A DNA stretch of 39,873 nt from Rhodoplanes serenus (GTDB lineage Bacteria > Pseudomonadota > Alphaproteobacteria > Rhizobiales > Xanthobacteraceae). A program made the translations under genes and the position numbers. Shown here piece after piece: positions 1 through 8,011 of the stretch. The notes beneath the pieces were generated by a model. The model was not told where the DNA came from. It ran no database searches and worked only from the letters and a program-made list of their open reading frames with translations. Where the stretch lies: the NCBI GenBank assembly GCA_945893145.1, contig CAMDDZ010000052.1:1-39873 (forward strand), given 5' to 3'. Numbering within the stretch: position 1 is the first letter of the stretch; each line of letters opens with the position of its first letter.

Positions 1-1
1 C

Positions 2-133
2 AAGACCTTGCTCCGCAAGGCCGCAGAACGAACCGTCGAAGCCACATGGAAACGCATCGGTGCCTTGCTCCGCACCTTCTCGCCTCAGGAGTGCTCCAAC
101 TACTTCAGAAACGCCGGATACGCTTCAAAATAG
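2..133 (+). mobile_element. IS630-family transposase, C-terminal end (cut by window edge)
   Basis: Reading from base 2 gives 43 codons to a TAG at 131-133. The peptide begins KTLLRKAAERTVEATWKRIG and ends NYFRNAGYASK. This is the tail I know from IS630/Tc1-like transposases of rhizobia and relatives, where a helix rich in Arg/Lys is followed by a conserved Asn-Tyr-Phe segment close to the stop. The DDE catalytic core lies outside the window, so intactness cannot be judged. No terminal inverted repeat is obvious in the 15 bases after the stop. A 54-bp-type repeat element follows at 149. Confidence 0.75.
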
Positions 134-148
134 ATGGATCAGACTCTA

Positions 149-226
149 GAGCATGATCCCGAAAAAGCCTGCCTCGGACTTGATCCGGGGTGGAAACCGG
201 TTTTCGGAAAAGATCATGCTCAAACA
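149..226 (+). repeat. Palindromic intergenic repeat, copy 1 (with internal 24-nt insertion)
   Basis: The outer arms are GAGCATGATCCCGAAAA at 149-165 and TTTTCGGAAAAGATCATGCT at 201-220, which are imperfect inverted repeats. The same element occurs at 27817-27870 and, inverted, at 30181-30234. This copy carries 24 extra bases (166-189) between the left arm and the GTGGAAACCGG core that the other copies lack. It lies between the transposase tail and a minus-strand gene. The function is unknown; transcripts could fold into a long hairpin. Confidence 0.85.
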
Positions 227-354
227 TAGAGACTAAGTGTCTCGCGCTGGCGCGCCGAGGACAAGACTGTTCTGGCGCCCCAACATGCGCGTTCAGAGCG
301 ATCAAGTTGAAGGGGACGACATGAAACGGGATGACGCCAGAGACAGCAGCGCGC

Positions 355-984
355 CTACTGGCACACCGCGCGGCTGATGAACGTCACCATCGTGCAATCG
401 CCGGGCTGCTTGCCGGAGAGATAGACCCGCGGCGGGCATTGCTCAGCCGAGGTGAAATCCATGCTTTTGCCGGTGGCAAAGCCCTTCTTGCGGCACAGCT
501 GTTCGGCTGCGGCCTGGCAATCCGGCGCGCCATTGGCCGCGAGCTCGCAGCGTTCACGGCCGTTGACGACGCGCTGGGTCGGCAACGTGGCGACGGCCTC
601 GACCGCGGTCCGGGTGGCATCGACCGCGCCCTTGGTGACGTTGCCGACATTCTGCCCGGCCTCCGCCGCCTTGTCGCCGAAGGTCTTGCCGGTGGCCGCA
701 GCCTTGCCGTTGAGGTCATCGATCCGCTGCTTGGCGCCCTCGACGTGAGCGCGAAAGTCAGCGGCGCCTTGCTGGAAGAAGCGGCCGATCGAATCGAACA
801 CGCCCGGGGTCGGTGGCGCGGGCTGCGCGGGTGGCGCAGGCGGTTGCGGCAGCGCGTCCGGCGCCGGCTCCTGTTGCGCGAGCGCGAGCTGCGACGTCAC
901 CAGCAGCAGCGCCGCAGCCACGGCGACACGCGCGCCGAAATGACGCGGACTGCAAACAAGGGCTGGTCGGCATCGGCTGAACAT
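355..984 (-). CDS. Secreted hypothetical protein with six C-terminal cysteines
   Basis: The protein has 209 aa. Residues about 15-36 form a hydrophobic signal sequence ending in a likely AxA-type cleavage site before QQEPAP. A Pro/Ala-rich stretch (about 37-60) follows, then an alanine-rich amphipathic region (about 65-135) that may be helical. The C-terminal ~70 residues carry six cysteines, consistent with up to three disulfides in the periplasm. I do not recognise a named family. The plus-strand reading of the same DNA (331-1056) is Arg/Gly-rich and has no signal sequence, so I take the minus strand as coding. Several in-frame starts are possible; the one given includes basic residues ahead of the hydrophobic core. 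Function unknown. Confidence 0.65.
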   Translation of the reverse strand: MFSRCRPALVCSPRHFGARVAVAAALLLVTSQLALAQQEPAPDALPQPPAPPAQPAPPTPGVFDSIGRFFQQGAADFRAHVEGAKQRIDDLNGKAAATGKTFGDKAAEAGQNVGNVTKGAVDATRTAVEAVATLPTQRVVNGRERCELAANGAPDCQAAAEQLCRKKGFATGKSMDFTSAEQCPPRVYLSGKQPGDCTMVTFISRAVCQ

Positions 985-1087
985 GGCGATGAATCGCTAG
1001 GTCCCGTCGCGTTGGCGCACACCCGCACTTTATACCGGCCGGGATGGCGAAATTGAGGAACCCTGACCGGGCGTTCGCGGGCCTGCG

Positions 1088-1669
1088 CTAGAACAAATAT
1101 AGCGCGGCAATGACGCCGATGACGAGTGTGACAAACGTCACAGTGACCCAAAATCCGAGCCGTTCCTCGATAATGCGGCGCGCCTGGACGCCGTAGCGAT
1201 TGAGCAAAAAAGCCAGCAGATAGAAGCGCGTACCGCGCGCAATGAGCGACAGCACCACGAACATCAAAAAGCTATAGCCGGCAAAGCCCGACGTTATGGT
1301 GACGATCTTGTAGGGGATGGGCGTGACGCCCTTGAGCAGGATGATCCACGTGCCCCATTTGGCGTAGGCCTCCCGGAACGCCTCGACCTTGCCGCCGTAG
1401 CCATAAAGATTGATCAGCCATCCGCCGATCGAATCGTACAGCAGCGCGCCGATCGCATAGCCGAGGATGCCACCCGCGACCGACGTCAGCGTGCAGACAT
1501 GCGCATAGTGCCAGGCGCGATCCGGCCGCGCGATCGCCATCGGCACCATCATGGTGTCGGGCGGGATCGGAAAGAACGAGCTTTCAATGAACGAGATGAA
1601 ACCCATCAGCCAAACGGCATAGGGTTTTTCGGCGGCGTTGATGCACCAGTCATAAAGGCTGCGGAGCAT
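1088..1669 (-). CDS. YqaA/DedA-family (VTT domain) inner-membrane protein
   Basis: The protein has 193 aa, the usual length for the YqaA branch of DedA/SNARE-associated proteins. Four to five hydrophobic segments are visible (about 15-35, 55-80, 115-140, 145-165, 172-192). The region around 20-45, with FIESSFFPIPPDTMM, matches the conserved family motif of an acidic residue followed by a Pro-rich re-entrant loop. The segment with GVTPIPYKIVTITSGFAG (about 113-131) is the second characteristic loop. Members are linked to lipid carrier recycling and membrane homeostasis; the substrate of this one is unknown. It sits alone on the minus strand between hisE and the six-Cys protein, with about 84 bp to hisE. 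Confidence 0.85.
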   Translation of the reverse strand: MLRSLYDWCINAAEKPYAVWLMGFISFIESSFFPIPPDTMMVPMAIARPDRAWHYAHVCTLTSVAGGILGYAIGALLYDSIGGWLINLYGYGGKVEAFREAYAKWGTWIILLKGVTPIPYKIVTITSGFAGYSFLMFVVLSLIARGTRFYLLAFLLNRYGVQARRIIEERLGFWVTVTFVTLVIGVIAALYLF

Positions 1670-1753
1670 GGCGCGCTTGCTTAGAGCACGCGTCTGGGCT
1701 TGTCCAACCGGCGATAAATGCGAGGAAGATCAGCGTCGCCTGGTGCTGGGCGG

Positions 1754-2137
1754 CTAACGCCGCTTGGGCGCGCGGCGGCTTTCGAGCAGGACAACCTTGC
1801 GGCGCGCCGGGACTTCGGGGTGTTGCTTCTTCGGAAGCTTCTCGGCAATCCCCATCATGCGCTCACGGCGCAGCATCTCGTCCCAGACTTCGCTGGGCCG
1901 CACTTCGGCTTCCGCCCAGAGCACCACGAGGTTGTAGAGCAGATCCGCGCTCTCGCGCACCACCGCTTCGCGATCGCCGTTCATCGCGTCGATGACGACT
2001 TCGACGGCTTCCTCGGCGAGCTTCTTGGCCATCTTGGCGCGGCCGGAACGAAACAGCCGCGCGGTGCGCGACACCGCCGGATCGCCGGTCTTGGCAGCGA
2101 TCACTTGCTCGTACAGGCGGTCGAGCGAATCAGCCAT
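1754..2137 (-). CDS. hisE: Phosphoribosyl-ATP pyrophosphohydrolase (HisE)
   Basis: HisE hydrolyses phosphoribosyl-ATP to phosphoribosyl-AMP and PPi, step 2 of histidine biosynthesis, in the cytoplasm. The 127-aa protein shows the all-alpha MazG-like fold signature: KLAEEAVEVVIDAM (about 39-52) supplies the acidic Mg-binding residues, and ESADLLYNLVVLW (about 62-74) the second acidic helix. The C-terminal ~25 residues are a basic tail (KKQHPEVPARRKVV and on) beyond the core domain. No other his gene lies in the window, whereas hisE often follows hisF in related bacteria. From memory, some Bradyrhizobium and Rhodopseudomonas genomes carry two hisE copies, and this stand-alone gene may be the second. 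The start ATG lacks a clear Shine-Dalgarno sequence, but the N-terminus is canonical. Confidence 0.9.
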   Translation of the reverse strand: MADSLDRLYEQVIAAKTGDPAVSRTARLFRSGRAKMAKKLAEEAVEVVIDAMNGDREAVVRESADLLYNLVVLWAEAEVRPSEVWDEMLRRERMMGIAEKLPKKQHPEVPARRKVVLLESRRAPKRR

Positions 2138-2232
2138 GGTTCACACACATACACTGAACGGCTTTACGTGTCGGTTAACAATTGCCGTCGCGGCGCAAGA
2201 GATCAAGAGAAAGATCCAAAAGAAAGCTCAAG

Positions 2233-2261
2233 GAGAAAAGGCGCCGCCCGAAGGCGGCGCC
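2233..2261 (-). terminator. Rho-independent terminator after the 96-aa gene
   Basis: A perfect 9-bp GC stem (GGCGCCGCC / GGCGGCGCC, 2240-2261) closes a CGAA tetraloop. On the minus strand it is followed by CTTTTCTCCTT. It lies about 40 bp past the stop codon of the minus-strand gene at 2300. Confidence 0.8.
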
Positions 2262-2299
2262 AACAACGCAGTGACTCGAGCTTCGTTTCATTCTTATCG

Positions 2300-2590
2300 T
2301 TAGCGGCGCCAGTGGTGACGGTGCCCATAGTAGGCCGGGCCAGGGACAGCCGGGCCGTAGTAGGCCGGCGCCGGGGCATAGACCGGAGCACCGTAATAGG
2401 GCTGGTGGTAACGCTCCTGAGCGGCGTTGATCGCAGCGATGGTCGCGATGGTGCCGAAGATTCCGGCGACGGCCCCAAGGATCGCGGCGTCGCCGCGAGA
2501 GCGGGCTTCCGCCGGAGTGAATGTCACAGTGGTGAGCGCAATCGCCGCCGCAGCCGCGGCAGCCAGAACGCGCTTTCGGTTCGTCAGCAT
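2300..2590 (-). CDS. Small secreted or membrane-anchored Tyr/Pro-rich protein
   Basis: The protein has 96 aa. Residues 1-29 form a signal peptide (basic MLTNRKR, poly-Ala core, cleavage near AEA). Residues about 33-57 are a Gly/Ala/Ile hydrophobic stretch with GxxxG-like spacing that could be a membrane span or glycine zipper. The tail is rich in Tyr and Pro (YYGAPVYAPAPAYYGP) and ends HRHHWRR. Small proteins of this build are common in Hyphomicrobiales and are uncharacterised. The start is supported by a strong GGAGGG about 6 nt upstream of the ATG, and the gene has its own terminator, so it appears to be expressed as a single unit. Confidence 0.75.
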   Translation of the reverse strand: MLTNRKRVLAAAAAAAIALTTVTFTPAEARSRGDAAILGAVAGIFGTIATIAAINAAQERYHQPYYGAPVYAPAPAYYGPAVPGPAYYGHRHHWRR

Positions 2591-2778
2591 GTGTACCCTC
2601 CATCAGGGATCACGTTAAGGATCACGTTCCCTGCTATCACTGCGTTCAAGATAGGGAGTCGTTCGGGCGGCGCGAGGCGGCGGCGCATTATGTTTTTGCA
2701 ATGTATCGGAACAAACGTTCAGAATTGACGTGGTGCGCTGCAACGTAAAAACGCTGCGTCGTTCAAGAATTTTTGCAA

Positions 2779-5700
2779 TCACTGCCCGGCGCTGAGCAAC
2801 GTGGCGTTGCCGCCGGCTGCCGCGGTGTTGATGGTCACCGTCTGCTCAGTGACGAAGCGCTTGAGATAATTCGGCCCGCCGGCCTTCGGTCCGGTGCCGG
2901 AAAGCCCCGAGCCGCCGAACGGCTGCGTGCCAACCGCCGCCCCGATCATGCTGCGGTTGACATAGACGTTGCCGTTCGCAAGCCGCGTGACGATTTTCTC
3001 GACCGTCGCATCGATGCGCGAATGAATGCCGAGCGTAAGCCCCGTGCCATTGCGGGCGATCTCGTCCAACACAGTGTCGAGCTCGGAGGCCTGCCACCGC
3101 ACCACATGCAGAATCGGCCCGAACACCTCTTCGTTGAGGTCGCGCGCGCTGTCGAGCGCGACGATCGTGGGTGGCACGTAAAGCCCACGCGCCGGCAGCG
3201 GCCGTTGCGCGTCGGAGCGGAATTGCACGCGGCCGGCCTTTTGCGCGATCCAGCGGTCGAGCCGCTGCTTGGCATCGGCATCGATCACCGGCCCGACGTG
3301 AGTGGCCGGGTCGCGCGGGTCGCCAACCTTCAGCTCCTGCGCCGCGCCCGCGATCATCTCGATCATGCGGTCAGCCACGTCTTCCTGCACACAGAGCAGC
3401 CGTAACGCTGAGCAGCGCTGGCCGGCGGAGCGAAACGCCGACGTCACCACGTCATCGGTCACCTGTTCGGGCAGCGCGGTCGCATCCACGATCATGGCGT
3501 TGATGCCGCCGGTTTCAGCGATGAGCGGCACGATCGGGCCATCCTTGGCGGCGAGCGCGCGGTTGATGGCGCGGCCGACTTCGGTCGAGCCCGTGAAAGC
3601 GACGCCGGCAACACGCGGATCGGCAACAAGCGCCGCACCGGTCTTGCCATCACCCGGCACCAGATGCAGCGCGCTCGCCGGAACGCCGGCCTGATGGAAT
3701 AAGCGTATGGCCTCGGCCGCGATCAGAGGCGTTTGCTCGGCAGGCTTCGCCACCACCGCATTGCCGGCGACCAGCGCCGCGCTGACCTGTCCCAAGAAAA
3801 TCGCCAGCGGAAAATTCCACGGGCTGACGCAGACGAACACGCCGCGGCCGCGGTAAGTCAGCGCGTTGGACTCGCCCGTTGGGCCCGGCATCGGTTGAGG
3901 CGCGAGCGTCCGGCGCGCTTGCGCCGCATAATAGCGGCAATAGTCCACGGCCTCGCGCACCTCGGAGACGGCATCGTCGAGCGTCTTGCCGCCTTCGATC
4001 TGCGCCAGCGCAATCAGCCGGCCGCGGCTCGTTTCCAACAGCTCCGCCGCACGTTCGAGGATTTCGGCGCGGCGCTCGACCGGCACCGCGGCCCAGGCCA
4101 AAAATCCGGCTTGCGCCGCAGCCATCGCGGCTTGCGCGGTCGCGGCGTCGGCTTCGATCACCGAGCCGATCGTGCTGCCATCGATAGGCGAAACAACGGG
4201 GCGAGACGCGCTACCACGCGATGCGCCATCGATCAGGGGCGCGGCCTGGGCATCCTTCGGCGTCGCGCGTTTGACCTCCGCGAGCAGCGCCGCGAGCGCG
4301 GCGCGGTCACCGAATTCGACGCCGGTCGAGTTGGCGCGCTCGGGCCGATAGAGATCGCGCGGCAACGGAATCTGGCGGTGGCGGGCGTGCGCGACATCGC
4401 CGATCCAGGCCTGCGGCCGCTTCAGAATCGCCTCGACCGGCACATTCGGATCGGCGGCCACCGCCACGAACGAGGAATTCGCTCCGTTCTCCAGCAGCCG
4501 TCGCACCAGATAGGCCAGCAGTTCGCGATGGCTGCCGACCGGCGCATAGACCCGGCAGGCAGCGCCCGGCGCCTCGGCCAGCAAGGCCTCGTACAACACC
4601 TCGCCCATGCCGTGCAGCCGCTGGAATTCGAATCCCTCGACGCCGCCGGCCTGCTCGATCACGCTCGCGACCGTGAGCGCGTTGTGGGTCGCAAATTGCG
4701 GATAAAGGCGCGGCCGGGCCGTCAAGAGCTGGCGGATGCAGGCCATGTAGCTCAGATCGGTCATCGGCTTGCGCGTGAACACTGGATAGTCCGGCAAGCC
4801 GCGCTCCTGCGCGTGCTTCACCTCGGTGTCCCAGTAGGCGCCCTTCACCAGCCGCACCATCAGGCGGCGGTCGAGCGCGTAGGCTATGTCCGCGAGCCAG
4901 CCGATCACCGCCGGCGCGCGCTTCTGATAGGCCTGCACCGCGAGCCCGAAGCCATCCCATCCGGCAAGCGACGGATCGGCCAGCACATCAGCAATGACTT
5001 CAAGCGACAGTTCGAGCCGGTCGGCCTCCTCGGCATCGACCGTGAAATTGAGATCATGGCGCTTGGCTTGGCGCGCGAGTTCCAGCACACGCGGATTGAG
5101 CTCAGCCAGCACGCGCTCGCGCGACACCGCCTCGTAGCGCGGATGCAGCGCCGAGAGCTTGACCGAAATGCCGGGCCGCACCGGCAGCGCCGCATTCCCG
5201 GCGCGCGTGCCGATCGCCTCGATGGCCGCGGCGTAAGCCTCGAAGTAACGCGCGGCGTCCGCGGCGGTGCGCGCGCCCTCGCCCAGCATATCGAACGAAT
5301 AACGGAACTCGCGGTGCGAGCCGGCGCGCGATAGCGCCTCGCCGATAGTCTGGCCAAGCACGAAATGCGAGCCGAGGAGCTTCATGGCCTGCCGGGTCGC
5401 AACCCGCACGGTCGGCACGCCGAGGCGCTTCACCACGCTGCCGACGATATTCTCCGGCGTCTCGCCCGGCTGAATGACCCGCGCCGTAAGGCCAAGCGTC
5501 CAGGCCGAGGCAGAGACCAGCAACGCGCCGGAGTTTCCCGCCTGCGACCAGTCGCCGGCCGCGAGCTTGTCCTCGATCAGCCGGTCGGCCGTGGCGGAAT
5601 CGGGTACGCGCAGCAGCGCTTCCGCCAGCACCATGAGGGCCAGGCCCTCCTTGGTGGAGAGCGAATAGGCATGGAGGAAGTCTTCGATGCCGCCAAGTCC

Positions 5701-5874
5701 GCCCGCGCGGGCGCGGATGGTCTCGATCAGACGCCGGGCCCGGGCGTCGATGCGCGCCTCGGCTGCCTCATCGCCGCTCTGCCCCGCCAAAAGACGGGCG
5801 GCGATCTCCTCGTCCGGCACCGCATAGGGCGTCCGGAATAGCGGCACCGCAACTGCCGCGCGTGGGCTCGTCAT
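2779..5874 (-). CDS. putA: Bifunctional proline dehydrogenase / L-glutamate-5-semialdehyde dehydrogenase PutA
   Basis: PutA oxidises proline to glutamate in two steps: an FAD-dependent PRODH barrel, then an NAD-dependent aldehyde dehydrogenase with substrate channelling. The 1031-aa length fits the short type-A PutAs, which lack the DNA-binding ribbon-helix-helix of E. coli PutA; none is seen at the N-terminus. PRODH features are GISVKLSALHPRYE (about 235-248), FTVDAEEADRLE (about 277-288) and the substrate-binding pair RR at 458-459 in LVRRLLENGANSS. The ALDH half starts near 560 and shows SPWNFPLAIF (about 684-693), FTGSTEVGR (about 760-768), catalytic Glu787 in AETGG and nucleophile Cys821 in GQRCSA. 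No Lrp/PutR-type regulator or PutP permease is adjacent. The long plus-strand ORF opposite it (3733-5334) is a codon-bias shadow. Confidence 0.97.
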   Translation of the reverse strand: MTSPRAAVAVPLFRTPYAVPDEEIAARLLAGQSGDEAAEARIDARARRLIETIRARAGGLGGIEDFLHAYSLSTKEGLALMVLAEALLRVPDSATADRLIEDKLAAGDWSQAGNSGALLVSASAWTLGLTARVIQPGETPENIVGSVVKRLGVPTVRVATRQAMKLLGSHFVLGQTIGEALSRAGSHREFRYSFDMLGEGARTAADAARYFEAYAAAIEAIGTRAGNAALPVRPGISVKLSALHPRYEAVSRERVLAELNPRVLELARQAKRHDLNFTVDAEEADRLELSLEVIADVLADPSLAGWDGFGLAVQAYQKRAPAVIGWLADIAYALDRRLMVRLVKGAYWDTEVKHAQERGLPDYPVFTRKPMTDLSYMACIRQLLTARPRLYPQFATHNALTVASVIEQAGGVEGFEFQRLHGMGEVLYEALLAEAPGAACRVYAPVGSHRELLAYLVRRLLENGANSSFVAVAADPNVPVEAILKRPQAWIGDVAHARHRQIPLPRDLYRPERANSTGVEFGDRAALAALLAEVKRATPKDAQAAPLIDGASRGSASRPVVSPIDGSTIGSVIEADAATAQAAMAAAQAGFLAWAAVPVERRAEILERAAELLETSRGRLIALAQIEGGKTLDDAVSEVREAVDYCRYYAAQARRTLAPQPMPGPTGESNALTYRGRGVFVCVSPWNFPLAIFLGQVSAALVAGNAVVAKPAEQTPLIAAEAIRLFHQAGVPASALHLVPGDGKTGAALVADPRVAGVAFTGSTEVGRAINRALAAKDGPIVPLIAETGGINAMIVDATALPEQVTDDVVTSAFRSAGQRCSALRLLCVQEDVADRMIEMIAGAAQELKVGDPRDPATHVGPVIDADAKQRLDRWIAQKAGRVQFRSDAQRPLPARGLYVPPTIVALDSARDLNEEVFGPILHVVRWQASELDTVLDEIARNGTGLTLGIHSRIDATVEKIVTRLANGNVYVNRSMIGAAVGTQPFGGSGLSGTGPKAGGPNYLKRFVTEQTVTINTAAAGGNATLLSAGQ

Positions 5875-5960
5875 TCGAGCAGCCTTTCGATCGCCTCGAA
5901 TTGAGTCTTTAGTCTATCAGCCGCGGGACTAGGCAGCGTTGCCCAGCGCGGCGGCAGAAC

Positions 5961-6004
5961 GGCACTCTAGTTGTGCAGAAACGCCACGGCCTGTGCAGAG
6001 TGCC
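5961..6004. promoter_or_regulatory. Inverted repeat in the putA / ABC-importer divergent region
   Basis: GGCACTCT (5961-5968) and AGAGTGCC (5997-6004) form a perfect 8-bp inverted repeat around a 28-nt loop. Within the loop and right arm, TGTGCAG occurs twice (5972-5978 and 5992-5998). It lies between two divergent start codons (5874 and 6125). It could be an operator or a leader hairpin; no regulator is assigned. Confidence 0.35.
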
Positions 6005-6027
6005 CGTGACCAAAGCGCGCCCGCCTT

Positions 6028-6066
6028 GCTCTTTCATTCGGCATGTTCTTTGCTGAGCGAAAGAGC
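6028..6066. promoter_or_regulatory. Inverted repeat 58 bp upstream of the binding-protein start
   Basis: GCTCTTTC (6028-6035) pairs perfectly with GAAAGAGC (6059-6066) across a 23-nt loop. It is the second such structure in this intergenic region. If it is transcribed it would sit in the 5' leader of the importer mRNA. No T-run follows it, so a simple terminator is unlikely. Confidence 0.35.
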
Positions 6067-6124
6067 ACCGGAAATGGCCTGGTACCGCGCTGGGCCGTTT
6101 GGTGGAAAAGTAAGGATACGACAC

Positions 6125-7189
6125 ATGGGCGATATGGGCGACATGAACACTGGTGGCAAGAACATCCACGGGCGCAGCCGGATCGGCTTGGCGCTCGCGG
6201 CGGCACTGGGGGCACTGCTGATCCATGGGCCCGCAGCCGCCCAGACCTCGATCAAGTTCAGCCTCGATTTTAAATTCGAGGGACCGGCGGCGCCGTTCCT
6301 GGTCGCGATCGACAAGGGATATTTCAAGGCCGAAGGCCTGGATGTCACCATCGATACCGCGGCGGGCTCGCTGGAGCCGATCACGCGCGTCGCCTCCGGC
6401 ACCTACGACATGGGCTTTGGCGACATCAACTCGCTGATCAAGTTCCGCGACGCCAATCCGGGCACGCCGATCAAAGGCGTGTTCATGGTCTATAACAAGC
6501 CGCCGTTCTCGGTGGTCGGCCGCAAGAGCCGCGGCATCGCCAAGCCGAAGGACCTGGAAGGCAAGAAGCTCGGCGCGCCGCCCGCCGATGGCGCGTTCGC
6601 GCAGTGGAAGATCTTCGTGCAGGCAAACCAGATCGACGCCAGCAAGGTTACGATCGAGCCGGTCGGCTTCCCGGTGCGCGAGCCGATGCTGGCTGCGGGC
6701 CAGGTCGACGCCATCACGGGCTTCTCGTTCTCGTCCTACATCAACCTCAAGGACAAGGGCGTTCCAGTCGACGACATCGTCGTGCTGCTGATGGCCGACT
6801 ACGGCGTCAATCTGTACGGCAACATCATCATGGTGAACCCGAAGTTCGCCGCCGAAAAGCCGGAAGCCGTGAAGGGCTTCCTGCGCGCCTTCTTGAAAGG
6901 GCTGAAGGACACGGTGCGCAGCCCGGCGACCGCCGTCGACTCCGTGCTCAAGCGCAACGACATCGCCAAGAAGCCGATCGAGCTCGAACGTCTCAACATG
7001 GCGCTGCGCGACAACATTCTGACGCCCGAGGTCAAGACCAATGGCTTTGGCGGCGTCGACATGGCGCGGCTCGACAAGTCGATCGACCAGATCGCCCTGA
7101 CCTACGACTTCAAGAACGCCAGGCCGAAAGGCGCCGACGTTTTCGACGAATCGTTCCTGCCGTCGGCCGCCGACCGCAAGGCGCCCTGA
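6125..7189 (+). CDS. ABC importer substrate-binding protein, NMT1/THI5-like
   Basis: This is the periplasmic binding protein of a nitrate/sulfonate/thiamine-precursor type importer. The 354-aa reading from ATG 6125 has TAAGGA 8 nt upstream; the frame is open further upstream but has no better start. Met codons at 6134 and 6143 are alternatives. Residues about 19-39 are a signal sequence ending in AAAQT. The mature part opens with IKFSLDFKFEG and shows the NMT1 hallmarks APFLVAIDKGYFKAEGLDV (about 50-68) and a GTYDMGFGDINSL segment where the ligand loop lies. The ligand cannot be named: pyrimidine, sulfonate, nitrile and phthalate-type substrates all occur in the family. It is the first gene of a three-gene unit with the ATPase and permease. 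Confidence 0.9.
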   Translation: MGDMGDMNTGGKNIHGRSRIGLALAAALGALLIHGPAAAQTSIKFSLDFKFEGPAAPFLVAIDKGYFKAEGLDVTIDTAAGSLEPITRVASGTYDMGFGDINSLIKFRDANPGTPIKGVFMVYNKPPFSVVGRKSRGIAKPKDLEGKKLGAPPADGAFAQWKIFVQANQIDASKVTIEPVGFPVREPMLAAGQVDAITGFSFSSYINLKDKGVPVDDIVVLLMADYGVNLYGNIIMVNPKFAAEKPEAVKGFLRAFLKGLKDTVRSPATAVDSVLKRNDIAKKPIELERLNMALRDNILTPEVKTNGFGGVDMARLDKSIDQIALTYDFKNARPKGADVFDESFLPSAADRKAP

Positions 7190-7213
7190 CGCGGTAACAA
7201 TGGGGGCTGCCTC

Positions 7214-8011
7214 GTGTCCGCCTTCGTCGCGCTCGACGGGGTAAGTCATTCCTACGGCGCCGTCGGCGGGTCGGCCGAGGGCACGCTCGCGGTCGATGGA
7301 CTGACGATCTCAGTCGAAGCCGGTGAGTTCGTCGCCGTTGTCGGGCCGTCGGGCTGCGGCAAATCCACCCTGATGAAGCTCGCGACCGGATTGCAGTTTC
7401 CATTCAAGGGCGCAGTCCGGATCGCGGGCAACGTCATCCGCTCGCCGGTCAAGATCGCCGGCATGGCGTTCCAGGCGCCAACCCTGCTGCCGTGGCGAAC
7501 CACCCTCGACAATCTCCTGCTGCCGCTCGAGATCGTCGAGCCGCATCGCAGCGAGATGCGCCGGCGCAAGCCCGAATACATCGAGCGCGCCAGAAAGCTG
7601 CTCGCCTCGGTTGGGCTCGGCGGCCTCGGCGGCAAATATCCGTGGGAGTTATCCGGCGGCATGCAGCAACGCACGTCGCTCTGCCGTGCGCTGATCCACG
7701 AGCCGCAGCTGTTAATGCTCGACGAGCCGTTCGCAGCACTCGATGCATTCACCCGCGAGGAATTGTGGTGCGTGATCCGTGACCTGCACGCGGCGCGCAA
7801 GATCACCGTCATCCTGGTCACCCATGACCTGCGCGAGGCCGTGTTTCTCGCCGACCGCGTGTTCGTGATGTCGTCGCGGCCCGGCCGCATCATCGCCGAG
7901 CGCCCTATCGAGTTGCCGCGGCCGCGCGAGCTCGACGTCACGTTCACACCGGCGTTCTCCGACATCGTGCAGGAGCTGCGCGGACACATCGTCAGGGCAC
8001 GGCAGGGATGA
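7214..8011 (+). CDS. ABC importer ATPase (SsuB/TauB/NrtD-like)
   Basis: The 265-aa protein has all nucleotide-binding motifs in order: Walker A GPSGCGKST (44-52), Q-loop Gln87, signature LSGGMQQR (146-153), Walker B LLMLDE (166-171), D-loop AALD and H-loop VTHD. It energises the importer encoded around it and acts at the cytoplasmic face of the inner membrane. The start is GTG at 7214, 24 bp after the binding-protein stop. The end overlaps the permease start by 4 bp (ATGA), so the two are probably translationally coupled. An unusual feature is the ~10-residue Gly/Ala/Glu stretch (about 16-25) ahead of the Walker A strand. Confidence 0.95.
   Translation: MSAFVALDGVSHSYGAVGGSAEGTLAVDGLTISVEAGEFVAVVGPSGCGKSTLMKLATGLQFPFKGAVRIAGNVIRSPVKIAGMAFQAPTLLPWRTTLDNLLLPLEIVEPHRSEMRRRKPEYIERARKLLASVGLGGLGGKYPWELSGGMQQRTSLCRALIHEPQLLMLDEPFAALDAFTREELWCVIRDLHAARKITVILVTHDLREAVFLADRVFVMSSRPGRIIAERPIELPRPRELDVTFTPAFSDIVQELRGHIVRARQG

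Noticed and set aside
3733..5334. 533-aa plus-strand ORF opposite putA
   Set aside because: Arg/His/Gly-rich shadow frame with no family resemblance; the opposite strand encodes a full, motif-complete PutA.
6028..6124. Possible TPP riboswitch before the NMT1/THI5-like importer
   Set aside because: Looked for the CTGAGA and ACCTGATC-type conserved elements and did not find them; the hairpin there does not match the riboswitch fold.
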